A DNA stretch of 11,689 nucleotides from Clostridium sp. CAG:167 (GCA_000433735.1 HF998272.1:1-11689), one strand, 5' to 3'. Counted from the first letter of the stretch, positions 1 to 5,572 are shown. The notes: a model not told the origin generated them from the sequence alone. Program-made: numbers and translations.

Positions 1-133
1 AGTGCCTCCTGCCGACGCCCTTAAAATCCCATGCTCTGTAAATCTTTTTTCCGCCTCCATAAGAAACCAGCCCCCAGGAAGACAAACAGGGGAGTCCTTT
101 CCCATCTCATCCTATAGTCAACACTTTCCCGCC
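1..133. other. Intergenic spacer, likely leader of the next minus-strand gene
   Basis: No convincing gene lies here. On the minus strand the spacer runs from the end of the 134-337 palindrome to the left edge and finishes with AGGAGG at 10-5, four bases from the edge. This is an ideal ribosome binding site for a gene that would start just outside the window. In many Clostridia the genes after rplQ encode an energy-coupling-factor transporter (ecfA, ecfA, ecfT) and truA, so an ecfA gene is a reasonable guess, but none of its coding sequence is visible. A short C-run/G-run pairing (CCCC at 72-75 with GGGG near 99-102) could form a weak hairpin but has no T-tract. I found no strong promoter hexamers. 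Confidence 0.5.
5..10 (-). promoter_or_regulatory. Ribosome binding site of a gene beyond the left edge
   Basis: The minus strand reads AGGAGG followed by CACT at the edge. This is the same strength and form of site that precedes nearly every gene in the window, so a start codon is expected 2-6 nt outside. The gene itself cannot be identified from this sequence. Confidence 0.55.
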
Positions 134-337
134 TCATTTTTTACTTGCTGAAAAGGGGGCTTTTCCCGGAACAAGGGGTAACTTCCCGGACATGGGTTTT
201 AAGTACGCCGGTATGAGATGCCTGTATATGCGTCAGCATAGGCATCCATACCGCTGCGCACTTAACAAGCGCAAGCGCCCATGGGAGGGAAATTACCCCT
301 TGTCCGGGAATGTTCTCCCTTTCAGCAAACAAAATGA
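134..337. repeat. Long imperfect inverted repeat (about 204 bp) directly after rplQ
   Basis: The two halves fold back on each other along almost the whole length. Paired blocks, outermost first, are: 134-140 with 331-337; 145-153 with 320-328 (9 bp perfect); 163-170 with 303-310 (8 bp); 172-181 with 293-302 (10 bp perfect); 183-187 with 287-291; 191-196 with 278-283; 199-204 with 260-265; 206-208 with 256-258; 209-215 with 247-253; 218-223 with 240-245; 228-231 with 236-239 around a GTCA loop. Small bulges and a 12-nt insertion (266-277) interrupt it. It begins immediately after the rplQ stop codon. There is no T-run after either arm, so it is not a standard intrinsic terminator, though it could stabilise the 3' end of the operon mRNA. 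It could also be a MITE-like or intergenic palindromic repeat. A 63-codon open frame inside it (141-332, minus) is best explained as a by-product. Confidence 0.85.
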
Positions 338-874
338 TTATACTAACTCGATCAGTACTTCCATTGCTGCATCACCTTTACGAGGTCCGATCTTGATGAT
401 TCTTGTGTAACCACCATTACGGTCAGCATATTTAGGAGCGATCTCGTCAAACAAGATGTTTGTAATATCAACATCCTTTGTTGCTTTTTTCTTTCCAGCT
501 GTAGCAGTTGGAACTTCTTTTACAGTATAAAGCATTTTCTTCATCTGACGACGAGCGTGAAGTCTGGATGGAAGATCTTTTTTGATCTCTTTGTCTACGG
601 TATCGTATACAGTTACTTTCTTACCGTCTACAACTTCTTTCACTCTTTTTCCGTCTTTATCTTTCTGAGCAACCTTCGCCTGTACTGTTACAGTTTCGTA
701 ATTGTCTTTTTCACGAACTGCCATTGCGATCATGCTCTCAGCAATTTTACGAATTTCTTTTGCTTTTGCTTCTGTTGTAACAATTTTGCCATGGTACAAC
801 AGATTTGTTACCTGATTTCTCAGCAAAGCTTTTCTCTGGCTGGATGTTCTTCCAAGTTTTCTATAGCCTGCCAT
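338..874 (-). CDS. rplQ: Large-subunit ribosomal protein L17, long form
   Basis: L17 is a 50S protein that binds 23S rRNA near the exit-tunnel side of the subunit. The N-terminal part (residues 1-54, starting MAGYRKLGRTSSQRKALLRN) and the C-terminal part (about 137-178, with DEIAPKYADRNGGYTRI and ending in IELV) are clear L17. The protein is 178 aa, against about 113-130 aa in E. coli and Bacillus. The excess lies in a charged, lysine-rich insertion at about residues 55-102 and a shorter one at about 120-134, on either side of the conserved LHARRQ core. The insertions stay in frame and look like a lineage feature, not damage. The ATG has an AAGGAGG site 21 nt after the rpoA stop. It is the last gene of the alpha cluster and is followed at once by the 134-337 palindrome. 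Confidence 0.97.
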   Translation of the reverse strand: MAGYRKLGRTSSQRKALLRNQVTNLLYHGKIVTTEAKAKEIRKIAESMIAMAVREKDNYETVTVQAKVAQKDKDGKRVKEVVDGKKVTVYDTVDKEIKKDLPSRLHARRQMKKMLYTVKEVPTATAGKKKATKDVDITNILFDEIAPKYADRNGGYTRIIKIGPRKGDAAMEVLIELV

Positions 875-895
875 GATATATCCTCCTTGTTATTA

Positions 896-1867
896 CTATT
901 CTTCAGATTCTCCCGTACTGAGAGACAAACCAAGTTCTTTCAACTTAGCCAGCACTTCTTCTAAAGATTTACGGCCAAGGTTACGAACTTTCATCATATC
1001 TTCAGCGGTTTTTCTAGTCAATTCTTCAACAGTATTGATACCTGCTCTCTTCAAACAGTTATATGAACGAACAGAAAGCTCCAGTTCGTCAATGCTCATG
1101 TTCTCGACCATCTGAGTTGTATCCTCAACCGGTTCAGCAATGACTTCTGCCATCTTCGCTTTCTCTGACAGATCGATGAATGAATTCAAATGCTCGCTCA
1201 GAACCTTTGCTGCAAGGCTGACTGCCTCGTCTGGCTCCAGAGTTCCATTTGTATAGATATCCAATGTAAGCTTATCAAAGTCTGTGATCTGACCAACACG
1301 GGTATTCTCAACTTTAATATTAACACGCTCAATTGGTGTATAAATGGAATCAATTGCGATCATATCGATTGCCATGTCTTCTTTTTTATTCTTATCAGAG
1401 CTTACATATCCACGGCCGTTTGTTACGACCATTTCAATGTAAAGCTTAGAATCAGCACCACCATTTAAAGTAGCAATGACCTGATCTGAATTGATGATTT
1501 CAATATCAGAATCTGTCTTAATATCTGCTGCTGTCACAACGCCTTCACCATGTGCATCAATATACATGGTCTTGGTTGCGTTCAAGTCCTCACTGTTGTT
1601 CTTAATTGCAAGGCTCTTGATGTTCATCACGATTTCTGTCACATCTTCCTTTACTCCAGGAATAGAGCTGAACTCATGTACAACGCCATCAATTTTAATC
1701 TGGCTAACAGCTGTGCCAGGTAAAGATGAAAGCATGATTCTTCTTAAAGAATTACCCAAAGTAGTACCATATCCTCTTTCGAGTGGCTCTACTACAAAAC
1801 GTCCATATTTTTTATCTTCGGAAATTTCCGCAATTTCAATTCTAGGTTTTTCAAATTCAAACACCAC
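896..1867 (-). CDS. rpoA: DNA-directed RNA polymerase subunit alpha
   Basis: The alpha subunit dimerises to start RNA polymerase assembly and contacts upstream promoter DNA and regulators. At 323 aa it is close to the family's usual 310-330. The N-terminal assembly domain carries the signature RGYGTTLGNSLRRI at residues 31-44. An acidic linker around 235-255 leads to the C-terminal domain at about 255-312, where ELSVRSYNCLKRAGI includes the arginine and asparagine known from the family to contact UP-element DNA, followed by the helix-hairpin-helix NLGRKSLEEV. The start is GTG at 1867-1865 with AAAGGAGGG 5 nt upstream. The order rpsD-rpoA-rplQ couples polymerase supply to ribosomal protein synthesis. 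The stop is TAG. Confidence 0.99.
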   Translation of the reverse strand: MVFEFEKPRIEIAEISEDKKYGRFVVEPLERGYGTTLGNSLRRIMLSSLPGTAVSQIKIDGVVHEFSSIPGVKEDVTEIVMNIKSLAIKNNSEDLNATKTMYIDAHGEGVVTAADIKTDSDIEIINSDQVIATLNGGADSKLYIEMVVTNGRGYVSSDKNKKEDMAIDMIAIDSIYTPIERVNIKVENTRVGQITDFDKLTLDIYTNGTLEPDEAVSLAAKVLSEHLNSFIDLSEKAKMAEVIAEPVEDTTQMVENMSIDELELSVRSYNCLKRAGINTVEELTRKTAEDMMKVRNLGRKSLEEVLAKLKELGLSLSTGESEE

Positions 1868-1893
1868 TGGACCCTCCTTTTTGGGTTACTTAA

Positions 1894-2487
1894 TTATTTA
1901 GAGTACAACTCGACAATCAGCACATCGTTTACAGGAACATCGATTTCTGCTCTAGTAGGGATTTCTTTTACAACACCAGAAAGTTTTTCCTGATCTGCTT
2001 CCAACCATGCAGGTACTAATCTTGCTCCAGTCACTTCAAGGATGTCTTTATATCTCTGAGCTCCTTTGAATTTCTCTTGGATTTCAATTGTGTCACCAGC
2101 TTTTACCTGGTAAGATGGAATATTTACGCGTTTTCCATTTACCAATACATGCTTGTGATCTACGATCTGACGAGCTTCTTTTCTTGTACGGGCAAAGCCA
2201 AGGCGGAACAATACATTGTCAAGTCTAAGCTCCAACAAGATCATCAGGTTGTCACCTGTTGTTCCGTATTTCAACTTCTGCGCTTTTGCAAAATAGTTAC
2301 GGAAAGGTTTCTCGAGAACTCCGTAGATGAATTTTGCTTTCTGCTTCTCTCTTAACTGACTACCGTACTCACTTAACTTTTTACCAGTTCTGGCATTTCT
2401 CTTGGATTTCTTATCAATTCCCAAGTATACAGGATCCAAATCCAAAGATCTACATCTTTTCAAAACAGGCGTTCTATCTATAGCCAT
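1894..2487 (-). CDS. rpsD: Small-subunit ribosomal protein S4
   Basis: S4 is a primary 16S rRNA binding protein that nucleates assembly of the 30S body and forms part of the mRNA entry site. The product is 197 aa. Residues 1-87 form the N-terminal helical domain and about 88-150 form the S4 RNA-binding domain (RLDNVLFRLGFARTRKEARQ). It has a single cysteine at residue 12, so it is the zinc-free form lacking the four-cysteine knuckle of some homologues. The ATG has AAGGAGGAAG upstream and lies 14 nt after rpsK. Placement inside the alpha cluster is as in E. coli and many Clostridia but unlike B. subtilis. In E. coli S4 represses this cluster by binding the rpsM leader, so the unusual leader at 3281-3577 is a plausible target here (inference). 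Confidence 0.99.
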   Translation of the reverse strand: MAIDRTPVLKRCRSLDLDPVYLGIDKKSKRNARTGKKLSEYGSQLREKQKAKFIYGVLEKPFRNYFAKAQKLKYGTTGDNLMILLELRLDNVLFRLGFARTRKEARQIVDHKHVLVNGKRVNIPSYQVKAGDTIEIQEKFKGAQRYKDILEVTGARLVPAWLEADQEKLSGVVKEIPTRAEIDVPVNDVLIVELYSK

Positions 2488-2501
2488 TCTAATCTTCCTC
2501 C

Positions 2502-2894
2502 TTAAACTCTTCTACGTTTTGGTGGTCTACAACCATTGTGTGGAACAGGTGTAACATCCTGAATACTTGTTACTTCAATACCACAAGCCTGAATTGCACG
2601 GATAGCAGCTTCACGGCCTGAACCTGGTCCCTTAACCATTACTTCTACTGACTTCAATCCGTGAGGCAGTGCAGCCTTTGCTGCTGTCTCTGCAGCCATC
2701 TGAGCTGCATATGGAGTAGACTTTTTAGAACCACGGAATCCAAGTCCACCTGCACTTGCCCAGGAAATAGCGTTTCCTTCCATGTCTGTCAGTGTTACGA
2801 TTGTATTGTTAAAAGATGACTGAATATGTGCCTGTCCGCGGTCAATATTCTTTTTGACGCGCTTCTTTGTCACTTTTTTAACTTGTTTAGCCAC
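2502..2894 (-). CDS. rpsK: Small-subunit ribosomal protein S11
   Basis: S11 sits on the 30S platform and helps shape the mRNA path near the E site. The 130-aa product has the usual form: a basic N-terminal tail (KKVTKKRVKKN), then the conserved core with AHIQSSFNNTIVTLTD, SWASAGGLGFRGSKKSTPYAAQ and VKGPGSGREAAIRA, and a basic C-terminal end (NGCRPPKRRRV). The start is GTG at 2894-2892, preceded by TTAGGAGGTAAG, 17 nt after the rpsM stop. No better ATG exists upstream. It is cotranscribed with rpsM and rpsD, with which it assembles into the 30S subunit. Confidence 0.99.
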   Translation of the reverse strand: MAKQVKKVTKKRVKKNIDRGQAHIQSSFNNTIVTLTDMEGNAISWASAGGLGFRGSKKSTPYAAQMAAETAAKAALPHGLKSVEVMVKGPGSGREAAIRAIQACGIEVTSIQDVTPVPHNGCRPPKRRRV

Positions 2895-2911
2895 TTGTCT
2901 TACCTCCTAAA

Positions 2912-3280
2912 TTATTTCTTCTTGTTTGCTACTGTACGTTTTGGACCTTTTCTTGTTCTAGCATTCGTCTTAGTTTTCTGTCCGCGAACCGGAAGTCCCT
3001 TTCTGTGACGAATTCCACGGTAGCATCCAATTTCCTGTAATCTCTTGATGTTCAAAGCAACTTCTCTACGAAGATCACCTTCTACAACCTGTGTACGGTC
3101 GATAACATCACGAATCTTAGAAACATCTTCATCCGTCAAATCTTTACAACGGATATCCGGATTAACATTAGCCTCTGCCAAAATTCTTTTTGAGCTTGCT
3201 ACGCCAATTCCGTAAATATAGGTAAGACCTATTTCAACACGTTTTTCTCTTGGTAAATCTACACCGCTAATACGAGCCAT
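2912..3280 (-). CDS. rpsM: Small-subunit ribosomal protein S13
   Basis: S13 lies in the 30S head and makes bridges to the 50S subunit and contacts with P-site tRNA. The 122-aa product starts MARISGVDLPREKRVEIGLT, contains the helix-two-turn-helix core (YIYGIGVASSKRIL), the conserved RGIRHRKGLPVRGQKT loop and a basic tail ending in NKKK that reaches toward tRNA. The ATG has GGAGGTG at 3297-3291. It is the first gene after the 297-nt gap that follows rpmJ, the longest internal gap in the window. That gap holds a terminator-like hairpin and several predicted stems on the coding strand, so translation or transcription of rpsM is probably controlled there (inference). Confidence 0.99.
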   Translation of the reverse strand: MARISGVDLPREKRVEIGLTYIYGIGVASSKRILAEANVNPDIRCKDLTDEDVSKIRDVIDRTQVVEGDLRREVALNIKRLQEIGCYRGIRHRKGLPVRGQKTKTNARTRKGPKRTVANKKK

Positions 3281-3538
3281 GTGCGCTTTACACCTCCATT
3301 TTTATTATTGTAAATTTCGACGCTGTTGCGTCACTTCAAATTGTGTGTATTCACTGGGAACACACTGCAGCCGCTTTAAATCACAACAACTCTGCAGAAT
3401 AAGAACCCGCCCCGCGTTCCTGCGGTTTAAGGAGACTTCTGCATCGCTTACCGTTGCGATATCACAACATTCCTGATTGTATGACGGTGGAATGCTGTAA
3501 CACAGAAAGCAAGAACTTGAATATATTTACACGAAAAC
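3281..3538 (-). promoter_or_regulatory. Candidate structured leader RNA of the rpsM-rplQ cluster
   Basis: This stretch has no credible gene but holds a series of helices on the transcribed minus strand: 3500-3489 with 3473-3462 (12 bp); 3468-3463 with 3458-3453 (6 bp, ATAT loop); 3442-3437 with 3399-3394 (GCAGAA/TTCTGC) enclosing 3425-3422 with 3415-3412 (CCGC, AGGAAC loop, GCGG); 3365-3360 with 3348-3343 (GTGTGT/ACACAC); and 3332-3328 with 3323-3319 (GACGC, AACA loop, GCGTC), which lies about 20 nt before the rpsM ribosome binding site. The first two share bases 3468-3462 and exclude each other. Both contain pairs that are G-U on the minus strand but A-C on the plus strand. A role in S4-dependent control is an inference by analogy with the E. 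coli alpha operon. I recognise no known RNA family here. Confidence 0.55.
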
Positions 3539-3563
3539 AACCTAAAGACGCCCTCTTTAGGTT
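3532..3563 (-). terminator. Weak intrinsic terminator or attenuator after rpmJ
   Basis: On the minus strand AACCTAAAGA (3563-3554), loop GGGCG, and TCTTTAGGTT (3548-3539) form a perfect 10-bp stem, followed by GTTTTCG. The stem has only three G-C pairs and the U-tract is short and interrupted, so termination is likely partial. It lies 14 nt after the rpmJ stop and ahead of rpsM, where it could lower expression of the alpha cluster relative to rpmJ or act as an attenuator. Confidence 0.55.
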
Positions 3564-3577
3564 TTCGAAATGATTCA

Positions 3578-3691
3578 TTAGCCTTGTCTTTGCTTGTGTT
3601 TTGGGTTTTCGCAGATAATTCTGACTCTGCCCTTTCTTTTAATGACTTTGCATTTTTCGCAAATTGGTTTTACTGATGATCTAACTTTCAC
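3578..3691 (-). CDS. rpmJ: Large-subunit ribosomal protein L36 (zinc-binding, C+ form)
   Basis: L36 is the smallest 50S protein and stabilises 23S rRNA near the peptidyl transferase side. Reading the minus strand gives 37 codons starting MKVRSSVKPICEKCKVIKRK and ending in PKHKQRQG, which is a full-length L36. The zinc ribbon is intact: Cys11, Cys14, Cys27 and His32. The start is GTG at 3691-3689 with AAAGGAGGG 7 nt upstream, and the stop is TAA at 3580-3578. It lies between infA and rpsM, its normal place in Firmicutes. A strong candidate promoter (3726-3754) sits just upstream and a terminator-like hairpin just downstream, so rpmJ may be partly expressed as a short separate unit. Confidence 0.97.
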   Translation of the reverse strand: MKVRSSVKPICEKCKVIKRKGRVRIICENPKHKQRQG

Positions 3692-3725
3692 AGTAATACC
3701 CTCCTTTCAAAAAAGTCCGAGTACA

Positions 3726-3754
3726 ATTGTAACATAATGTTTTTCAAATTGCAA
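3726..3754 (-). promoter_or_regulatory. Sigma-A promoter between infA and rpmJ
   Basis: On the minus strand, -35 TTGCAA (3754-3749), a 17-nt spacer, and -10 TACAAT (3731-3726) preceded by TG in the extended -10 position (TGTTACAAT). This gives four of six and five of six matches to consensus at the ideal spacing. The start of transcription would be near 3719, giving a leader of about 28 nt to the rpmJ GTG. It would drive rpmJ and, past the weak terminator, rpsM to rplQ independently of the upstream spc cluster. Confidence 0.65.
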
Positions 3755-3774
3755 GTGTGAATTCATTCTTTTTT

Positions 3775-3993
3775 TTACTTATCACGCCAAACAATTCTTC
3801 CCTTTGTTAAATCATAAGGGGACAACTCCAAAGTTACCTTATCTCCTGGCAAAATACGAATATAATTCATACGAAGCTTTCCGCTGATATGTGCCAGTAC
3901 CTTATGTCCGTTTTCTAATTCTACCTGAAACATTGCATTAGGAAGTTTTTCGATTACAACTCCCTCGATTTCGATAACATCCGCTTTCGACAT
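3775..3993 (-). CDS. infA: Translation initiation factor IF-1
   Basis: IF-1 binds the A site of the 30S subunit and cooperates with IF-2 and IF-3 in start-site selection. From the ATG at 3993-3991 the product is 72 aa (MSKADVIEIEGVVIEKLPNA to VWRDK), exactly the usual length, and is a single S1-type OB fold with the conserved HISGKLRMNYIRILPGD. This ATG has GGAGG at 4003-3999, 5 nt upstream. An in-frame GTG at 4038 would add 15 residues (including two cysteines and a tryptophan) not seen in IF-1, so I reject it as the main start. The 59-nt gap after map leaves no room for the KOW-domain gene that some Clostridia carry at this site. Confidence 0.97.
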   Translation of the reverse strand: MSKADVIEIEGVVIEKLPNAMFQVELENGHKVLAHISGKLRMNYIRILPGDKVTLELSPYDLTKGRIVWRDK

Positions 3994-3998
3994 TTTTA

Positions 3999-4003
3999 CC
4001 TCC
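3999..4003 (-). promoter_or_regulatory. Ribosome binding site deciding the infA start
   Basis: GGAGG lies 5 nt before the ATG at 3993-3991 and inside the alternative longer reading frame. Together with the exact 72-aa family length it fixes the start at 3993. Confidence 0.85.
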
Positions 4004-4052
4004 ATTCCGAAGCACCAGCAGTTTCTTTCTGCTTTCACGGTACTCCCTCTAA

Positions 4053-4805
4053 CTAAGCAAGCGACAAAATTTCCGGATCGCCGTCTGTAATGAGTATTGT
4101 ATTCTCATAATGAGCTGCCTTAGAACCATCTCTGGTCACAACAGTCCAGTCATCTTCCAGAATCCATATATCTCTCTTACCGGCATTTACCATTGGCTCA
4201 ATGGCCAAAGTCATACCCGGACACAACTTAATTCCTCTTCCAATGGGCTTAAAGTTCGGGATCTGAGGATCTTCATGCATCTCCCGTCCGATGCCATGAC
4301 CAACTAACTCTCTTACAATGGAGAATCCATTGGATTCCACATATTTCTGGATTGCTGATGATATTTCGTACAGATGTCTGCCTGCTCTGGCGAACTGGAT
4401 CCCACGGAAAAAACTTTCTTTCGTAACATCGATCAGTTTCTGATCTTCTTCCGATATTTTTCCCACTCCATGGGTTCTGGCTGCATCGGACTGATACTCT
4501 TTATAGATCACACCTGCATCCAGACTGACAATATCTCCTTCAAACAAAACATGCTCATCTGTCGGAATTCCATGTACTACTTCATCATTAATCGATACGC
4601 AGATAGAGGCTGGATATCCCTCATATCCTTTAAAAGAAGGAATACAGCCCGCATTGCGGATAAATTCTTCTCCTTTGCGGTCAATCTCCAGCGTCGTAAT
4701 ACCCGGCTTTATGATTTCTTCCAGTTTTTCATGGACTTCTGCCAATATTTTACCGGCATCTCTCATTCGGTTGATTTCATCTTGGGATTTTACTGTTACT
4801 GCCAT
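4053..4805 (-). CDS. map: Type I methionine aminopeptidase
   Basis: This cytosolic metalloenzyme removes the initiator methionine from nascent proteins after deformylation. From the ATG at 4805-4803 the product is 250 aa, typical of the single-domain bacterial type Ia enzyme without the N-terminal zinc-finger or SH3-binding extension. The pita-bread fold ligands are all present: His78 (VVHGIP), Asp96 (SLDAG), Asp107 (SDAAR), His170 (GHGIG), Glu203 (AIEPM) and Glu234 (HYENT), with His177 as the second active-site histidine. An ATG 15 nt upstream (4820-4818) overlaps the GGAGG used by the inner ATG and is therefore not the start. The stop is TAG. It lies 33 nt after adk and before infA, in the standard spc order of Firmicutes. 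Confidence 0.97.
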   Translation of the reverse strand: MAVTVKSQDEINRMRDAGKILAEVHEKLEEIIKPGITTLEIDRKGEEFIRNAGCIPSFKGYEGYPASICVSINDEVVHGIPTDEHVLFEGDIVSLDAGVIYKEYQSDAARTHGVGKISEEDQKLIDVTKESFFRGIQFARAGRHLYEISSAIQKYVESNGFSIVRELVGHGIGREMHEDPQIPNFKPIGRGIKLCPGMTLAIEPMVNAGKRDIWILEDDWTVVTRDGSKAAHYENTILITDGDPEILSLA

Positions 4806-4813
4806 TATCCCGG

Positions 4814-4818
4814 CCTCC
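4814..4818 (-). promoter_or_regulatory. Ribosome binding site deciding the map start
   Basis: GGAGG lies 8 nt before the ATG at 4805-4803. The upstream ATG at 4820-4818 overlaps this site by one base and has no comparable site of its own, which supports the shorter 250-aa protein. Confidence 0.8.
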
Positions 4819-4838
4819 ATTCTCTGCTATAATCTTTA

Positions 4839-5483
4839 TTATTTCTCCAGAATTTTTACGATTTCTGCAAATACTGCCTGCAAATCTAATGTTCCATCGA
4901 CTTCTTTGAGAATTCCTTCTTTTGTATAATAGTCGATCAACGGCTGTGTCTGATCGTGATAAACGGTCAGTCTCTGTTTTACTGTCTCCGGCTTATCATC
5001 ATCACGCAGGATCAGTTCGCCGCCACAAGCATCACAAATGCCCTCTTTCTTAGTTGGGTTGAACTTAATATGGTAAGTTCCGCCACAGGCAACGCAGGCG
5101 CGTCTTCCGGACATACGGTTGATAATGTTGTCATCCGGCACTTCTACATCAATGGCATAATCCAGTTTTTCACCGATCTTATCCAGTGCTTCTGTTAATG
5201 CCTCAGCCTGTGGAATGGTTCTTGGAAAACCATCCAGTACATAACCGTTTTTGGCATCATCCTGAGCCAGACGGTCTACTACCAGATCTACTACCAGTTC
5301 ATCCGGAACCAAAAGACCTTTGTCCATATATTCCTTTGCCTTCTGGCCAAGAGGTGTATTCTCTTTGATATTTGCACGGAAAATATCCCCTGTGGAAATA
5401 TGTGGAACATTATATTTTTCAGAAATCATTTTTGCCTGAGTACCTTTTCCGGCACCCGGAGCTCCTAACATAACAATCTTCAT
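4839..5483 (-). CDS. adk: Adenylate kinase, zinc-lid type
   Basis: The enzyme interconverts ATP + AMP and 2 ADP in the cytosol and sets the adenylate energy charge. The 214-aa product is the long bacterial form. It has the P-loop GAPGAGKGT (residues 7-15), the AMP-binding region with STGD (30-33) and DGFPRT (84-89), and a LID domain (about 124-162) with four cysteines, Cys130, Cys133, Cys150 and Cys153, in two CxxC pairs. This is the structural zinc site common in Gram-positive enzymes. The start is ATG at 5483-5481 with a weaker purine-rich site (AGGAAAGG) than its neighbours. It follows an 89-nt gap after secY that contains a GC-rich hairpin. Confidence 0.99.
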   Translation of the reverse strand: MKIVMLGAPGAGKGTQAKMISEKYNVPHISTGDIFRANIKENTPLGQKAKEYMDKGLLVPDELVVDLVVDRLAQDDAKNGYVLDGFPRTIPQAEALTEALDKIGEKLDYAIDVEVPDDNIINRMSGRRACVACGGTYHIKFNPTKKEGICDACGGELILRDDDKPETVKQRLTVYHDQTQPLIDYYTKEGILKEVDGTLDLQAVFAEIVKILEK

Positions 5484-5503
5484 AAAATACCTTTCCTTTT
5501 CTT

Positions 5504-5532
5504 ACTATAACCCCAAGCGACCTCCCACCAAA
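5504..5532 (-). promoter_or_regulatory. Weak promoter candidate before adk
   Basis: The minus strand has TATAGT at 5509-5504, five of six matches to a -10 box, with TTGGTG 16 nt upstream as a poor -35 (three of six). Transcription would begin only about a dozen bases before the adk ATG. The -35 match is too weak to be sure, and most adk expression probably comes by readthrough from secY. Confidence 0.25.
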
Positions 5533-5553
5533 AAAGACACTTCTGGCGGGGGG
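5521..5553 (-). other. GC-rich hairpin in the secY-adk gap
   Basis: On the minus strand CCCCCCGCCA (5553-5544) can pair with TGGTGGGAGG (5530-5521) with one A-C mismatch and one G-U pair, around a 13-nt loop containing a T-run. No T-run follows the stem, so it is not a standard terminator. It could be an mRNA processing or stability element separating secY from adk. I do not recognise a known regulator site. Confidence 0.45.
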
Positions 5554-5572
5554 CCGGTTGAGTACATTCAGA

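Noticed and set aside
50..90. A sigma-A-like pair TTGTCT and TATGGA on the minus strand before the left edge
   Set aside because: The match is four of six and three of six with an 18-nt spacer in GC-rich sequence, which is too weak to call.
141..332. A 63-codon minus-strand open frame after rplQ
   Set aside because: It lies wholly within the long palindrome, has no ribosome binding site of the local type, and its protein resembles nothing I know. The palindrome explains the open frame.
557..964. Plus-strand open frames opposite rplQ and rpoA
   Set aside because: They are mirror frames of lysine-rich coding sequence, giving Phe/Cys/Ser-rich proteins with no recognisable domain.
3306..3311. 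TACAAT as a -10 box just before rpsM
   Set aside because: No acceptable -35 lies 16-18 nt upstream; the closest, TTGAAG, is 21 nt away. The promoter at 3726-3754 is much better.
3360..3460. Possible remnant of an IS200/IS605-type element or its guide RNA in the rpsM leader
   Set aside because: The GC-rich stem inside GCAGAA/TTCTGC reminded me of the ends of such elements, but there is no tnpA or tnpB sequence, no flanking signature and no second end.
3305..3496. A minus-strand frame open for at least 63 codons in the rpsM leader
   Set aside because: It has no ATG and no GTG or TTG with a suitable upstream binding site, and the translation (cysteine- and arginine-rich) matches no family I know. 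Structured RNA is the better explanation.
4806..4820. Upstream ATG for map, giving 255 aa
   Set aside because: It overlaps the GGAGG used by the inner ATG and adds five residues not expected in the family.
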